Shown: in pieces, positions 24,748 through 33,599 of the stretch
Numbering within the stretch: position 1 is the first letter of the stretch
Layout of the letters: each line of letters opens with the position of its first letter
DNA from: Asticcacaulis solisilvae
Lineage (GTDB): Bacteria; Pseudomonadota; Alphaproteobacteria; Caulobacterales; Caulobacteraceae
DNA length: 64,000 nt
Reading direction: 5' to 3'
Assembly: GCF_017875235.1 (NCBI RefSeq)
Contig: NZ_JAGGMI010000003.1
Location: forward strand, 124,001-188,000
Made by a program: the position numbers and the translations under genes
The notes under the pieces: generated by a model
What the model was told of the DNA's origin: nothing
The model's input: the letters and a program-made list of their open reading frames with translations, nothing else
The model's database searches: none

Positions 24748-26012
24748 TTAGATTTGGCCTTCAACGTGATATCGACCTTGATCTTCGCCGGAATTTCGTC
24801 GGTCGAAGCCCATTCGCCCGAGCCAACGCCATGGGCGATGCGGTCAACATTCGTGCTGCCTTTCATCTGCGCCACACCGTCCTTGATGGTCAGCGTAAAC
24901 GGCAGGTCGACAGCCTTGGTAACGCCGTGCAGGGTCAGGCGGCCATGAGCGACGTACTTATCCCCGCCGGTCTTTTCGAACTTGCGCGCATCGAACACCG
25001 CCTTGGCAAAGTTGGCCGTATCGAAGAAAGACGCGCCCTTCAGGCTGTCGGCGTAGTCGTTGTTGCTGGCGGTGACGGACGCCAGGTCGATGGTGACCTT
25101 GACGCGTGACTTGTCCAGTTGCTCGGGATCGAACGCGATGTCGGCCGTATAGCCTGGAAATGCGCCCGTGACGGTCTCTCCCTGAAAGACGGTCGAGAAG
25201 CTGATCTTCGTGACCGACTTGTCGACCGTCCATCGCGCCACCGGCATGGCCGAGGCGGTCTCGGACACCGATGCGGACGCCGCTACCGACACGGACGCCT
25301 CCGCCACCGGATCGCCGGTTTCGGCTTCGGCGGAAGCGACGGCTTCCGCGGCTGGCTGCGGCGCGGGCGCGGTCTTAGGCTTGCCGTTATAAACGCCGTA
25401 GCCGATGCCGACCGCCAGCAGGATGACACCCAGCGGCACGATCCAGCGCCAGTTGGCGATGGGACGCGATTTCAGCCCCGGCACCATGTGCTCAAGCAGA
25501 TTGTCCTTATCGACCAGTTGATGCTTCAGCGCCGCCAGCACATGCAGCGGGATCATGCCGTAGATCAAAAGCTTGGCGACCAGATTGTGGATGGCCTCGA
25601 AAGTCTCATGGATCGCCTTGGCATTCGGCGCATCGCCCTGCGGCACCGGCAGGTGAAACCATTCCATGAAGAAGAAGGGAATCGGCCGCGCGCTGGTCGA
25701 AACCATCAGCCAACCCGACAGCGGCATGGCGATCATGACGACGTAGAAGCCAAGGTGCAGCGTCTTGGCGGCCAGGGCCTGCCACTTCGGCATCGGCGGT
25801 TCCGGCGGCGCCTTATAGGCCAGACGAACCGCGATGCGGACAAAGGTCAGCAGCAGGATCGATATGCCGATCGACTTGTGCAGGTTGATGATCGAACGGA
25901 ACCACGGCGATTCCGCATCCAGCCGCCAGCCGAGAAACACGTTCAGCAGGATCAGGAAGGCGATCAGCCAGTGCAGCCAGCGGCTGTAGCGATTGTAGGA
26001 CGCGGTTTCCAT
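24744..26012 (-). CDS. Cytochrome b561-YceI fusion protein
   Basis: The 422-residue protein joins two modules that are usually separate. Residues 1-185 are a di-heme cytochrome b561 with four membrane helices and His ligands in RWLHWL, LHKSIG, LHLGFY and LHVLAAL. A further TM helix and an Ala/Ser/Glu-rich linker (AEAVASAEAETG...) follow. Residues about 255-422 are a YceI-like lipocalin domain (RWTVDKSVTKISFS, FDPEQLDKSRVKVTIDL, LTLHGVTKAVDLPF). YceI domains bind isoprenoid quinones or similar lipids, so the fusion may move electrons between a lipid carrier and the periplasm. The ATG at 26012 follows GGAGAGGG. Confidence 0.93.
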   Translation of the reverse strand: METASYNRYSRWLHWLIAFLILLNVFLGWRLDAESPWFRSIINLHKSIGISILLLTFVRIAVRLAYKAPPEPPMPKWQALAAKTLHLGFYVVMIAMPLSGWLMVSTSARPIPFFFMEWFHLPVPQGDAPNAKAIHETFEAIHNLVAKLLIYGMIPLHVLAALKHQLVDKDNLLEHMVPGLKSRPIANWRWIVPLGVILLAVGIGYGVYNGKPKTAPAPQPAAEAVASAEAETGDPVAEASVSVAASASVSETASAMPVARWTVDKSVTKISFSTVFQGETVTGAFPGYTADIAFDPEQLDKSRVKVTIDLASVTASNNDYADSLKGASFFDTANFAKAVFDARKFEKTGGDKYVAHGRLTLHGVTKAVDLPFTLTIKDGVAQMKGSTNVDRIAHGVGSGEWASTDEIPAKIKVDITLKAKSK

Positions 26013-26215
26013 AAGCCCTCTCCGACCCAAGGTTTTACGCACATACACCGGTTTCCCGGCGTTCGTCATGCGTCAATCCATATGTAACTGATACTATTTC
26101 ATATCAAGACGCAATAGGATTTTGCGGCACGCAAAAAGTTGACGTTCACGTAAAATCAACTTGCCTGCCCCAAGGTCAATAATAATAATGAGAAAGAAAA
26201 ACAGGGACCGCGGAC

Positions 26216-27970
26216 ATGACCTATCGCCCTTCCGTCAAGGACATCGCCTTCTGCCTCGACCACGTCTTCGGCATGGAGCGTCACTATGGCAGCGCGGCCT
26301 TCCCCGATTTCGACAGGAGCTTGCGCGACGCCGTGCTGGAGGCGGCCGGACAATTGGCCGGCGATGTGCTGGCGCCGCTGAACCGCGTCGGCGATCTCAA
26401 CCCGTCGAAGCTGGATGGCGATCGGGTAATCGTGGCGCCCGGTTTTCTCGACGCCATCAAGGCCTATGCCGAAGGCGGCTGGTACGGCGTGGCCGCCGAT
26501 CCGGCCTATGGCGGCCAGGGCTTGCCCAAGATGCTGGAGCAGGCGTGCTTCGATATATTCCACGGCGCGAATATGGCCTTTACGCTGTTGCCGACGCTCA
26601 GCCAGGGCGCCATCGAGGCCATCCACGCCCATGGCACGCAAGCGCAGAAGGACCTGTTCCTGCCGAGGCTGATCGCCGGCCAATGGTCAGGGACGATGAA
26701 CCTGACCGAGCCGCAGGCCGGTTCGGATCTGGCGGCACTGACGACCAAGGCCGAGCCAAACGACGACGGCACCTATCGCATTACCGGCCAGAAGATCTTC
26801 ATCACCTGGGGCGAGCACGACGGGGCGGAAAACATCGTCCATCTGGTGCTGGCGCGCCTGCCCGATGCCCCAAAGGGCACGCGCGGCATTTCGCTGTTCC
26901 TGTGTCCGAAATTCCTGCTCGACAGTGATGGCAATCCGGGCGCGCGCAACAGCGTTAAATGCGTCGGCCTTGAACATAAGCTAGGCATTCACGCTTCGCC
27001 GACCTGCGTCATGGCGTTCGAAGACGCAACGGCCGAGCTGATTGGCGCACCGCACGGCGGGTTGGCGGCCATGTTCACCATGATGAATGCCGCGCGCCTG
27101 GCGGTCGGCTTCGAAGGCGTTGGCGTCGCCGATGCCGCCTGGCAAAAGGCGCGCGCATACGCCGCCGAACGCCGCCAGGGCCGGTCCTTGATCACGGGCC
27201 AAGACAGCGCCTTTATCTATGACCACCCCGATGTGCGGCTGATGCTGGCGGTGTCAAAAGCCAAGATCGAAGCGGCGCGCGCCATCTGCATGGCGACCGC
27301 CGCGGCCATCGACGAAGGCCAGTTGGGCGGTAGCGACCGCGCCAAGCGCCGCGAGGACTTTCTGGTGCCGATCGCCAAGGCCTGGGCGACCGACGTCGCC
27401 TGTGAGGTGGCGTCCAAGGGCGTGCAGGTTCACGGCGGCATGGGCTTTATCGAAGAGACAGGCGCGGCGCAATTCTATCGCGATGCCCGCATCGCGCCGA
27501 TCTACGAAGGCACCAACGGCATCCAGGCGGCCGATCTGGTCGGCCGCAAGCTTGGGAGCGACGGCACGGCCGCCAGTGAATTGGCAGCAGATATCGAAGG
27601 CTTTATCGCAGGGGTGTCGGGTGCCTTCTCCGCCGAAAGCGCCGCGCTGACCGAAGCCCTGACGGCCTTCCGCCAGGCCAGCGACTTCCTTGTGACGCAA
27701 AAGACCGCCGCCCCGTTGGACGTCGCATCTGGCGCTACGAGCTACTTGACGCTAAGTGGCGACCTGATCGGCGGCTGGCTGCTGCTGAAAGGCGCTCTCG
27801 CGGCTGAAAAGCTTCTCGCCGATGGCCAGGGCGACACAGTGTGGCTGAAAGATCGTATTCTGCTGACCCGCCTCTACTTTACGCAGGTCTTGCCCCATGC
27901 CTCCGCGCATCTGGCGGCGATCAAGGCCGGCTTCAGTGCCCTGGATGGCCTGGAACTGAGCCTGGACTAG
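26216..27970 (+). CDS. Acyl-CoA dehydrogenase (DmdC/FadE-like)
   Basis: The 584-residue flavoprotein is the long acyl-CoA dehydrogenase form. It has the N-terminal extension, the middle domain with MNLTEPQAGSDLAAL and GQKIFITWGEHD, and the C-terminal domain with HGGMGFIEETGAAQFYRDARI. The probable catalytic base is Glu431 in PIYEGTNGIQ. An extra C-terminal domain follows (ACAD_C, about 460-584). It would introduce the trans-2 double bond in an acyl-CoA using FAD; the chain-length specificity cannot be read. The ATG has AGGGAC upstream. It stands alone, divergent from the cytochrome fusion gene. Confidence 0.93.
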   Translation: MTYRPSVKDIAFCLDHVFGMERHYGSAAFPDFDRSLRDAVLEAAGQLAGDVLAPLNRVGDLNPSKLDGDRVIVAPGFLDAIKAYAEGGWYGVAADPAYGGQGLPKMLEQACFDIFHGANMAFTLLPTLSQGAIEAIHAHGTQAQKDLFLPRLIAGQWSGTMNLTEPQAGSDLAALTTKAEPNDDGTYRITGQKIFITWGEHDGAENIVHLVLARLPDAPKGTRGISLFLCPKFLLDSDGNPGARNSVKCVGLEHKLGIHASPTCVMAFEDATAELIGAPHGGLAAMFTMMNAARLAVGFEGVGVADAAWQKARAYAAERRQGRSLITGQDSAFIYDHPDVRLMLAVSKAKIEAARAICMATAAAIDEGQLGGSDRAKRREDFLVPIAKAWATDVACEVASKGVQVHGGMGFIEETGAAQFYRDARIAPIYEGTNGIQAADLVGRKLGSDGTAASELAADIEGFIAGVSGAFSAESAALTEALTAFRQASDFLVTQKTAAPLDVASGATSYLTLSGDLIGGWLLLKGALAAEKLLADGQGDTVWLKDRILLTRLYFTQVLPHASAHLAAIKAGFSALDGLELSLD

Positions 27971-28048
27971 CCTACGCTTTGAGCCACGGAAATCACTGAG
28001 CGCTAACACGGAATTCGAGTGTGGCAGCTAACTTTAAGAGTAACACCA

Positions 28049-28110
28049 TCTTCGCCCTCCCCATTTATGGCGAGGGGGGACCATCTGCGGAGCAGATGGT
28101 GGGCGGGGCC
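28049..28110. repeat. Two-hairpin repeat, left boundary of the DUF559 unit
   Basis: Hairpin 1 is CCTCCCC ATTTATG GCGAGG (one base off perfect) and hairpin 2 is CCATCTGC / GCAGATGG, followed by TGGGCGGGGCC. It is an inverted copy of 28482-28537 over the flanks, while the inner hairpin differs in sequence but keeps its pairing. The last 15 codons and stop of the DUF559 gene lie inside it. Confidence 0.85.
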
Positions 28111-28472
28111 TGCCACAGCTCCATAGCCAGCGCAATTACGCCGTTAGCAGCCTCATCTGGATCGGCCAACAGTTCACTTGCAGCGATGCGGCATACAAAG
28201 ATACCTTGTTGTGAAAGCCATTGGTCACGTTTCTCATCGTGAGCTCGCTGACGGTCTCGCGTGTGCACCTCACCATCTACCTCGATGCATAGTTTTGCTT
28301 TCGGGCAATAGAAATCGAGCACATACGTGCCAATTGGATGCTGATTACGAAAAACGAGTTCGCCGGTTCGCTCTTTCAACCGTAGCCAAAGCCACAGTTC
28401 GGGCTTGGTAAGTTGCTTTCGCAGCCGCCGAGCCGTTTTGTTCGTTGCTCCCTCCCGCAGTGTTCGTTTCAT
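28065..28472 (-). CDS. DUF559 endonuclease-domain protein
   Basis: From the ATG at 28472 the product is 135 residues. DUF559 is a Vsr-like PD-(D/E)XK fold: a basic N-terminus (RRLRKQLTKPELWLWLRLK), then VLDFYCP with Asp53 and LCIEVDGEVH with Glu64 and Asp66 as likely metal ligands, followed by RDQWLSQQGIFVCRI. The last 15 residues (QAPPTICSADGPPSP) are encoded by the left boundary repeat, so the gene and repeat are physically fused. The biological role of DUF559 proteins is not established. The start lies just inside the right repeat; an in-frame ATG at 28547 would translate the whole repeat and is less likely. Confidence 0.85.
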   Translation of the reverse strand: MKRTLREGATNKTARRLRKQLTKPELWLWLRLKERTGELVFRNQHPIGTYVLDFYCPKAKLCIEVDGEVHTRDRQRAHDEKRDQWLSQQGIFVCRIAASELLADPDEAANGVIALAMELWQAPPTICSADGPPSP

Positions 28473-28481
28473 CTTTCTTAT

Positions 28482-28537
28482 GGCCCCGCCCACCGCCTTC
28501 GGCGGTCCCCCCTCCCCATAAATGGGGAGGGCGAAGA
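28482..28537. repeat. Two-hairpin repeat, right boundary of the DUF559 unit
   Basis: Reading on the plus strand: GGCCCCGCCCA, an inner hairpin CCGCC TTC GGCGG, then CCCCCCTCCCC ATAAAT GGGGAGG. It is the inverted partner of 28049-28110; the inner hairpin is shorter and different but compensated, so structure is conserved more than sequence. Confidence 0.85.
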
Positions 28538-28616
28538 CTACAGCCATGTAAAACGCAGGCGTTTCGTATCGGATTTCATATTATCCATGGCTCCCTAACC
28601 GGAGACGCCAAGACCC

Positions 28617-29513
28617 TCACTGCGTCTCGGCCAGACCCTCGCCCGTGATCGGCTTGGCAGCCGCGCCGGCAGTGCCGGAATTGCCAGCGCCCGTCATATC
28701 CGACGTGTCGGTTGTGGCGCCACCCGGCGTGCCCTTGGCGGTCGGCGGCGCGACCTTCAAAGCTGGAACCGGCGCTACGCCCTTTGCCTGCGCCTTCAAC
28801 AGAATATCGATCGTCTGGCGGACAAACACAGCCTCGGTCACGACGCCCAATTCCAGGCGCTGGTTCTCGTCCTCGACCTGCTTGATCAGCACGCCGGCGA
28901 CAAAGCCGCCCGCCTTGCTGGTGGCGGACTTCATAAACACCGGCCCGCCCGAATTACCCGGCACGGCGGTCAGATCGATCAAAAACGTCGGATAGGTCGC
29001 CGACGGCGCCACCGGATACGACGCCAGACGCCCGGCGCGCAGGATCGGGAAGCCCGACACATTGGCCGACAGGCCGTGCGGATAGCCCAGGGTCATCATC
29101 TCCTGGCCGGCCGTGACCTTCATGGCCTCGAACGTGCCCTCGTCCGCCAGAAGGCTGTACGGAATGACCTGGTCCTTGATGCTTTCCGGCATCTTGATGG
29201 GGATAACGGCAATGTCCTGGCCCGGATGCTGGGTATAGGTCGGCGCACCCGCAGGCGTGCGGATGGCGATGGTCGACGGCATGTAGGACCAGGTGCCCTT
29301 GGCTGACGGCACGCGCCAGCCGACTCGGACGTCCTTTTGCGGCATCTTTTCAAGAACGTGGGCCGCGGTCACCAGAACCGTCTGGGTCTGGCCGCCCGGC
29401 ATGGGCACCGACACCAGGAACCCGGTGCCGACCATGCGCTTGGCCTCATTGATCGGCTGGTCGATCTGCACCGTCGCCTTGATCAGCGCCACTGTCAGGT
29501 CAGCATCCATCAT
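28617..29513 (-). CDS. Trypsin-like serine protease without signal peptide
   Basis: The 298-residue protein has a chymotrypsin-fold domain with the catalytic triad His in VTAAHVL, Asp in GQDIAVIPI and Ser in GNSGGPVF. It lacks a PDZ domain, and its C-terminal 70 residues are a low-complexity Pro/Gly/Thr/Ala tail. Two adjacent ATGs (29513, 29510) follow GGGGGACC. No N-terminal signal sequence or membrane helix is visible, which is unusual for this fold in bacteria, so it may be cytoplasmic or exported by another route. Its substrate is unknown. It is divergent from oligopeptidase B across 278 bp. Confidence 0.85.
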   Translation of the reverse strand: MMDADLTVALIKATVQIDQPINEAKRMVGTGFLVSVPMPGGQTQTVLVTAAHVLEKMPQKDVRVGWRVPSAKGTWSYMPSTIAIRTPAGAPTYTQHPGQDIAVIPIKMPESIKDQVIPYSLLADEGTFEAMKVTAGQEMMTLGYPHGLSANVSGFPILRAGRLASYPVAPSATYPTFLIDLTAVPGNSGGPVFMKSATSKAGGFVAGVLIKQVEDENQRLELGVVTEAVFVRQTIDILLKAQAKGVAPVPALKVAPPTAKGTPGGATTDTSDMTGAGNSGTAGAAAKPITGEGLAETQ

Positions 29514-29791
29514 GCCCGAAGGTCCCCCATGATACGCGCGAAACTCATAATCTCTACCCTGCGAAATATCATGTTATCGGCTCCATATGGGACCAACATG
29601 CGAAAACGCACGGATTTCCGGAAACTTATTTGACGCCCTTTGGCGAATGGGTCAAACGGTTTCGTTAATCACTGTGACCCAGCCCGGCCGATCTGAAAAG
29701 CTGCTTTGCGAAGAATAGTCGCGTTTGCGGCCAAGTCTGGCTTTAACATCACAGGTATCCGGATAAGCCCCTCGCCTTCGAGAGACACGCC

Positions 29792-31939
29792 TTGACCAAA
29801 ACCCTTCCCCTAGCCCCTCGCCCCGCCCAGATCCCGTTCGAGATCGAACAGCTCGGTGAAAAGCGCGTCGACAATTACCGCTGGATGAAGGACGACAACT
29901 GGCAGGCGGTTCTGCGCGATCCCGGCCTGATCAAACCCGAGATCAAGGCGACGCTTGAAGAAGAAAACGCCTATTCGGCCGCACTGCTCGACGGCACCAA
30001 GGACCTGCAGGACGCCATCTTCGCCGAGATGAAGGGACGCATCAAGGAGGACGATTCAAGCGTCCCCGGCCCCGACGGCGCATGGGAATACTATAGCCGC
30101 TACAATATCGGCGCCCAGCACCCGATCGTGGCGCGCCGCCCGCGCACCGAAGGCAGCCCGCTCACGCCCATCCCGAGCGTCGAGGAAACCGCCGCCAGCG
30201 AACAGATTCTCCTCGACGAAGAAGCGAGAGCGCAAGCCGCGAAGGCGCAGGGCAACGATTTCTATGAGACGTCCGATGCCCAGCACAGCCCCGACCACAA
30301 GCTGTTTGCCTGGGGCGAGGACACGCAAGGCTCGGAATATTTCACCATCTTCGTCCGCGACCTGGCAACCGGCGAAATCCTCCCCGACCCGATCCAGAGC
30401 AGCAATGGCGGCTTCACCTTCTCGCCGGATTCGCAATATATCTTCTGGGTGTGGCGCGATGAAAACTCCCGTCCCGCCAAGATTTTCCGCCGGCCGGCGC
30501 GCGGCGGCGAAGATGTGATTATCTACGAAGAGCCCGACGAAGGTTTCTTCCTGCATATCGGCACGCTGTCGTCGGACGCCTTTATCTCGATCGGCACGGG
30601 CAACCATGAAACGTCGGAGACCTGGCTGATCGACGCCCGCGATCCGACATCTTCGCCCTTCTGCGTAGAGCCGCGTTCCGAAGGCATCCAGTACGATATC
30701 GACCACTGGGACGACCGCTTCATCATCCGCACCAATGCCGACGGCGCCATCGACTTCAAGCTGATGGAATCAACCGTTGATCGACCGTCGCGCGACACCT
30801 GGCGCGATCTGGTCCCCTACCGCCCCGGCATCTACATCACAGGCGCAGGCGTCTTCAAACGCCACATGGTCCGCACCGAACGCCAGAATGCCAATACGCG
30901 CATCGTCATCACGCGCAAGTCGGACATGTCCGAGCACATCATCGCCGTCGACGAAGAGGCCTACAGCCTCGGCATGTCGGGCGGCTATGAGTACGACACC
31001 AACATCCTGCGTTATGGTTATACATCGCCGACCACACCCGCCCAGACTTTCGATTACGACATGGAGACGCGCGAACGTATCCTGCGCAAGACCCAGGTCA
31101 TCCCGTCGGGCCACAATCCGGCCGACTATGTCGCGCGCCGGCTCTATGCCACCGCACAAGACGGCGAGCAGGTGCCGGTGACCGTGCTGATGAAGGCTGG
31201 CACGCCGCTGGACGGCAAGGCGCCGCTCCTGCTCTACGGCTATGGTTCCTACGGCATGTCGATGGACCCAGGCTTCTCGATCCGTTCTCTAAGCCTCGTC
31301 AATCGCGGCTGGATCTACGCCATCGCCCATATCCGCGGCGGGTCCGAAAAAGGCTACGGCTGGTTCCTCGATGGCCGCAAGGACAAGAAGGCCAATACCT
31401 TCAGTGACTTTATCGCCTGTGCGGAATCGCTGACGGACGCAGGTTACGGCTCGAAAGGCCGGATCGTCGCCTATGGCGGATCGGCCGGCGGCATGCTGAT
31501 GGGGGCGGTCGCCAATATGCGCCCGGACCTGTGGGCCGGCGTGATTGGTGCCGTCCCCTTCATCGACGTCCTGAACACCATGAGCGACACCTCGCTGCCC
31601 CTCACCCCGCCGGAATGGCCGGAATGGGGTAATCCGCTGGAAGACAAGACGGCCTACGACTACATCAAGTCCTACAGCCCCTACGACAATATCGACGCCA
31701 AGCCCTATCCGCCCGTGCTGGCGACGGGCGGCTTAAGCGATACGCGCGTCACCTACTGGGAGCCGATGAAATGGATCGCGAAACTGCGTGAAAAATCGAC
31801 CTCTGGGGCGCCCATGCTGCTGAAGATCAATATGGATGCCGGTCATGGTGGCGCATCGGGACGCTTTGACTTCCTGAAGGAAATCGCCTTCGACTACGCC
31901 TTTGCCATCTGGGCTATGGACAAGTCATGGCAATCCTGA
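29792..31939 (+). CDS. ptrB: Oligopeptidase B (S9A prolyl-oligopeptidase family)
   Basis: The 715-residue serine peptidase has an N-terminal beta-propeller (about 70-420) and a C-terminal alpha/beta-hydrolase domain. The triad is Ser564 in AYGGSAGGM, Asp650 in GLSDTRVTYW and His685 in DAGHGG. The length and the phrase DPGFSIRSLSLVNRGW fit oligopeptidase B, which cleaves short peptides after Lys or Arg in the cytoplasm. It starts with TTG at 29792 behind GAGAG; no signal peptide is present. The GNAT gene starts inside its last codons. Confidence 0.93.
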   Translation: MTKTLPLAPRPAQIPFEIEQLGEKRVDNYRWMKDDNWQAVLRDPGLIKPEIKATLEEENAYSAALLDGTKDLQDAIFAEMKGRIKEDDSSVPGPDGAWEYYSRYNIGAQHPIVARRPRTEGSPLTPIPSVEETAASEQILLDEEARAQAAKAQGNDFYETSDAQHSPDHKLFAWGEDTQGSEYFTIFVRDLATGEILPDPIQSSNGGFTFSPDSQYIFWVWRDENSRPAKIFRRPARGGEDVIIYEEPDEGFFLHIGTLSSDAFISIGTGNHETSETWLIDARDPTSSPFCVEPRSEGIQYDIDHWDDRFIIRTNADGAIDFKLMESTVDRPSRDTWRDLVPYRPGIYITGAGVFKRHMVRTERQNANTRIVITRKSDMSEHIIAVDEEAYSLGMSGGYEYDTNILRYGYTSPTTPAQTFDYDMETRERILRKTQVIPSGHNPADYVARRLYATAQDGEQVPVTVLMKAGTPLDGKAPLLLYGYGSYGMSMDPGFSIRSLSLVNRGWIYAIAHIRGGSEKGYGWFLDGRKDKKANTFSDFIACAESLTDAGYGSKGRIVAYGGSAGGMLMGAVANMRPDLWAGVIGAVPFIDVLNTMSDTSLPLTPPEWPEWGNPLEDKTAYDYIKSYSPYDNIDAKPYPPVLATGGLSDTRVTYWEPMKWIAKLREKSTSGAPMLLKINMDAGHGGASGRFDFLKEIAFDYAFAIWAMDKSWQS

Positions 31940-32466
31940 TCCGCGCGGCAACCGACGGCGATTTCGCCGCCATCACCGCCATCTATGCCTGGAACGTTCT
32001 GAACGGCACCGGCACGTTTGCTTTGGAACCACCTTCGGAAGCTGACATGCTGGCCAGTTTCCACAGCATCCAGTCTCTGCGCCTGCCCTATCTGGTAGCG
32101 GTCGACGGCGATGAGGTGGTGGGCTATGCCTATGCATCGCAGTTCCGGCCCCGGCCGGCCTACAGATACGGCGTCGAAGACAGTCTCTATCTGGCGCCCG
32201 GCCACGTCGGCAAAGGCATCGGCAAGGCCCTGCTCAATGAACTGATTACGCAGTGCACCGCACGCGGGCTCTACACCATGATTGCCGTCATCGGTGATCG
32301 CGACAATGGCCCCTCCATCGGCGTCCACCGCGCTTGTGGGTTTACCGAGACCGGGACACTGCCGCGCGCCGGCTTCAAGTTCGGCCGCTGGCTTGATGTC
32401 GTCTTTATGACGCGCGACCTGCTGCCTCAGACCGACAGCCCGGAAGGTGACGGCTGGGCGGGATAA
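31927..32466 (+). CDS. GNAT N-acetyltransferase (phosphinothricin/MnaT-like)
   Basis: The 179-residue acetyltransferase resembles the Pat/Bar/YncA group: IRAATDGDFAAITAIYAWNVLNGTGTF (in parts) at the start, VEDSLYLAPGHVGKGIGKALL as the acetyl-CoA pyrophosphate loop, and CGFTETGTLPRAGFKFGRWLDVVFM near the end. Members acetylate phosphinothricin, methionine sulfone or similar amino-acid analogues; the substrate here is unknown. It overlaps the oligopeptidase B gene by 13 bp and is translationally coupled to it. Confidence 0.9.
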   Translation: MAILIRAATDGDFAAITAIYAWNVLNGTGTFALEPPSEADMLASFHSIQSLRLPYLVAVDGDEVVGYAYASQFRPRPAYRYGVEDSLYLAPGHVGKGIGKALLNELITQCTARGLYTMIAVIGDRDNGPSIGVHRACGFTETGTLPRAGFKFGRWLDVVFMTRDLLPQTDSPEGDGWAG

Positions 32467-32472
32467 TCGGTA

Positions 32473-32631
32473 TCAGCCGTACGCCTTTTGCATCCGGCGC
32501 TTGAAAGCTTCCGGGCCGAAGCGCTGCGGTGCTCCGCTGTTTTCTGCTTCAATCAATGCGGCGCGTATGCTCTTGGGCCGGGATTTAACCTGGACGACTT
32601 GCTGGCAGGCTGTTGGGAGCGTCTGGCGCAT
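32473..32631 (-). pseudogene. ParD-like antitoxin C-terminal fragment
   Basis: A 52-residue frame from the ATG at 32631 to TGA ends with IRAALIEAENSGAPQRFGPEAF, which resembles the C-terminal toxin-binding arm of ParD/CopG antitoxins (typically ..REALIEGEESGEP..FDFEAF). The ribbon-helix-helix DNA-binding N-terminus is absent, and no ParE toxin gene is adjacent. It lies 55 bp from the 3' end of tRNA-Gln, a usual landing place for mobile DNA. It is most likely a decayed toxin-antitoxin remnant; a functional small protein cannot be excluded. Confidence 0.45.
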
Positions 32632-32686
32632 GGAACCTACGATGCCTTGCGGGGCAAACAGGTCTGAATTGTTAGGAAGAGAAAAG

Positions 32687-32760
32687 TGGCTGGGGAACTA
32701 GGACTCGAACCTAGAATGACGGTACCAAAAACCGGAGTGTTACCATTACACCATTCCCCA
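32687..32760 (-). tRNA. tRNA-Gln (anticodon UUG)
   Basis: The minus strand folds into a 74-nt cloverleaf including an encoded CCA. The acceptor stem is TGGGGAA / TTCCCCA, the D stem GTGT / ACAC, the anticodon loop TTTTGGT with anticodon TTG, and the T arm CTAGG-TTCGAGT-CCTAG; the discriminator is G. The first anticodon-stem pair (C27-U43) is mismatched. The long run of T at the anticodon loop and the U1-A72 pair are typical of tRNA-Gln. Confidence 0.95.
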
Positions 32761-32897
32761 GCAAAAGCTGGCCTCACCGGCTGAACCACAAGGGCTTGCG
32801 CCGGGAGAGGCGGTGAGATAGCGCAAGGTTTCCGCCAACGCAATCCCTTGATTGTGTTTTCCGGCAACTTTTTCAACAGCCTTTTGCACCGGACCCC

Positions 32898-33599
32898 ATG
32901 CCCGCCCCTGCCCTGTCGAAATGCGTTCTCCTTCCCGGCCTCGACGGCAGCGGGATATTCTTCGCCGAATTGACCGAAGCCTTGCACGGTAAGGCCGAGA
33001 CACTTGTCCTCACCTATCCCGAACACGGCCCACAGTCCTACACGGCGCTGGCCGACCACCTCAGGCGCCAGATGCCGGACGAGGACTACGTCATCGTGGC
33101 CGAATCGTTCGCTGGTCCGTTGGCAATACTCCTGGCCGCCCAGGCGCCGGTGAAGCCTAAAAGTCTGATCCTGGCCGCCAGCTTTGCCCGCAATCCGTTT
33201 CCGCTGTTCGGCGGCATGTTCGGCAACGCCCTGCCCGGCCTCATCAACGACAAGGCCCTGCCGGTCATGGAGGCCGTGCTGCTGCGCCCCGGTGACCACG
33301 AAATGACCTGGAAGGTGTTCCAGACCGTGTCCAGGCTCGATCCGAACGTCTTGCGGGACCGCATCAAGGCCGTCACGACCTGCGATGTCACAAAGCCTCT
33401 GGCGCAACTCGACTTGCCGATCCTTTACCTGCAAGGCACTGAGGACAAGCTGGTCTCCGCCGCCCACGGCGCGTTGGTTGCCAGGACCGGCAAGCACGTG
33501 ACCTTGGCCCGCGTGGCCACGCCGCATTTCGTCTTGCAGTACGATGTGGACGCGACGGTCCGCGACCATATCCTGCCCTTCCTCGAGGCGTGCGCATGA
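32898..33599 (+). CDS. Alpha/beta hydrolase
   Basis: The 233-residue cytoplasmic protein has an alpha/beta-hydrolase fold with the oxyanion region LLPGLDGSG, the nucleophile elbow VAESFAGPL (Ser), a late Asp in LQGTEDKLV and His in ATPHFVLQ. The small size without a cap domain suggests a thioesterase or esterase; the substrate is unknown. Its TGA overlaps the ATG of the MEKHLA gene as ATGA, so the two proteins are probably made together. Confidence 0.85.
   Translation: MPAPALSKCVLLPGLDGSGIFFAELTEALHGKAETLVLTYPEHGPQSYTALADHLRRQMPDEDYVIVAESFAGPLAILLAAQAPVKPKSLILAASFARNPFPLFGGMFGNALPGLINDKALPVMEAVLLRPGDHEMTWKVFQTVSRLDPNVLRDRIKAVTTCDVTKPLAQLDLPILYLQGTEDKLVSAAHGALVARTGKHVTLARVATPHFVLQYDVDATVRDHILPFLEACA

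Larger units (their letters stand above)
28049..28537. mobile_element. Putative repeat-bounded DUF559 cassette (about 489 bp)
   Basis: A single endonuclease-like gene is bracketed by inverted 56-62 bp two-hairpin repeats. Outside the inner hairpin, the 34-base outer segment (one mismatch) and the 13-base tail match between the two copies when one is reverse-complemented. A related solo copy lies at 15071-15123. The layout resembles a minimal self-contained mobile unit or a REP-type pair with an associated nuclease. No target-site duplication is evident at the edges, and mobility is an inference. Confidence 0.5.
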
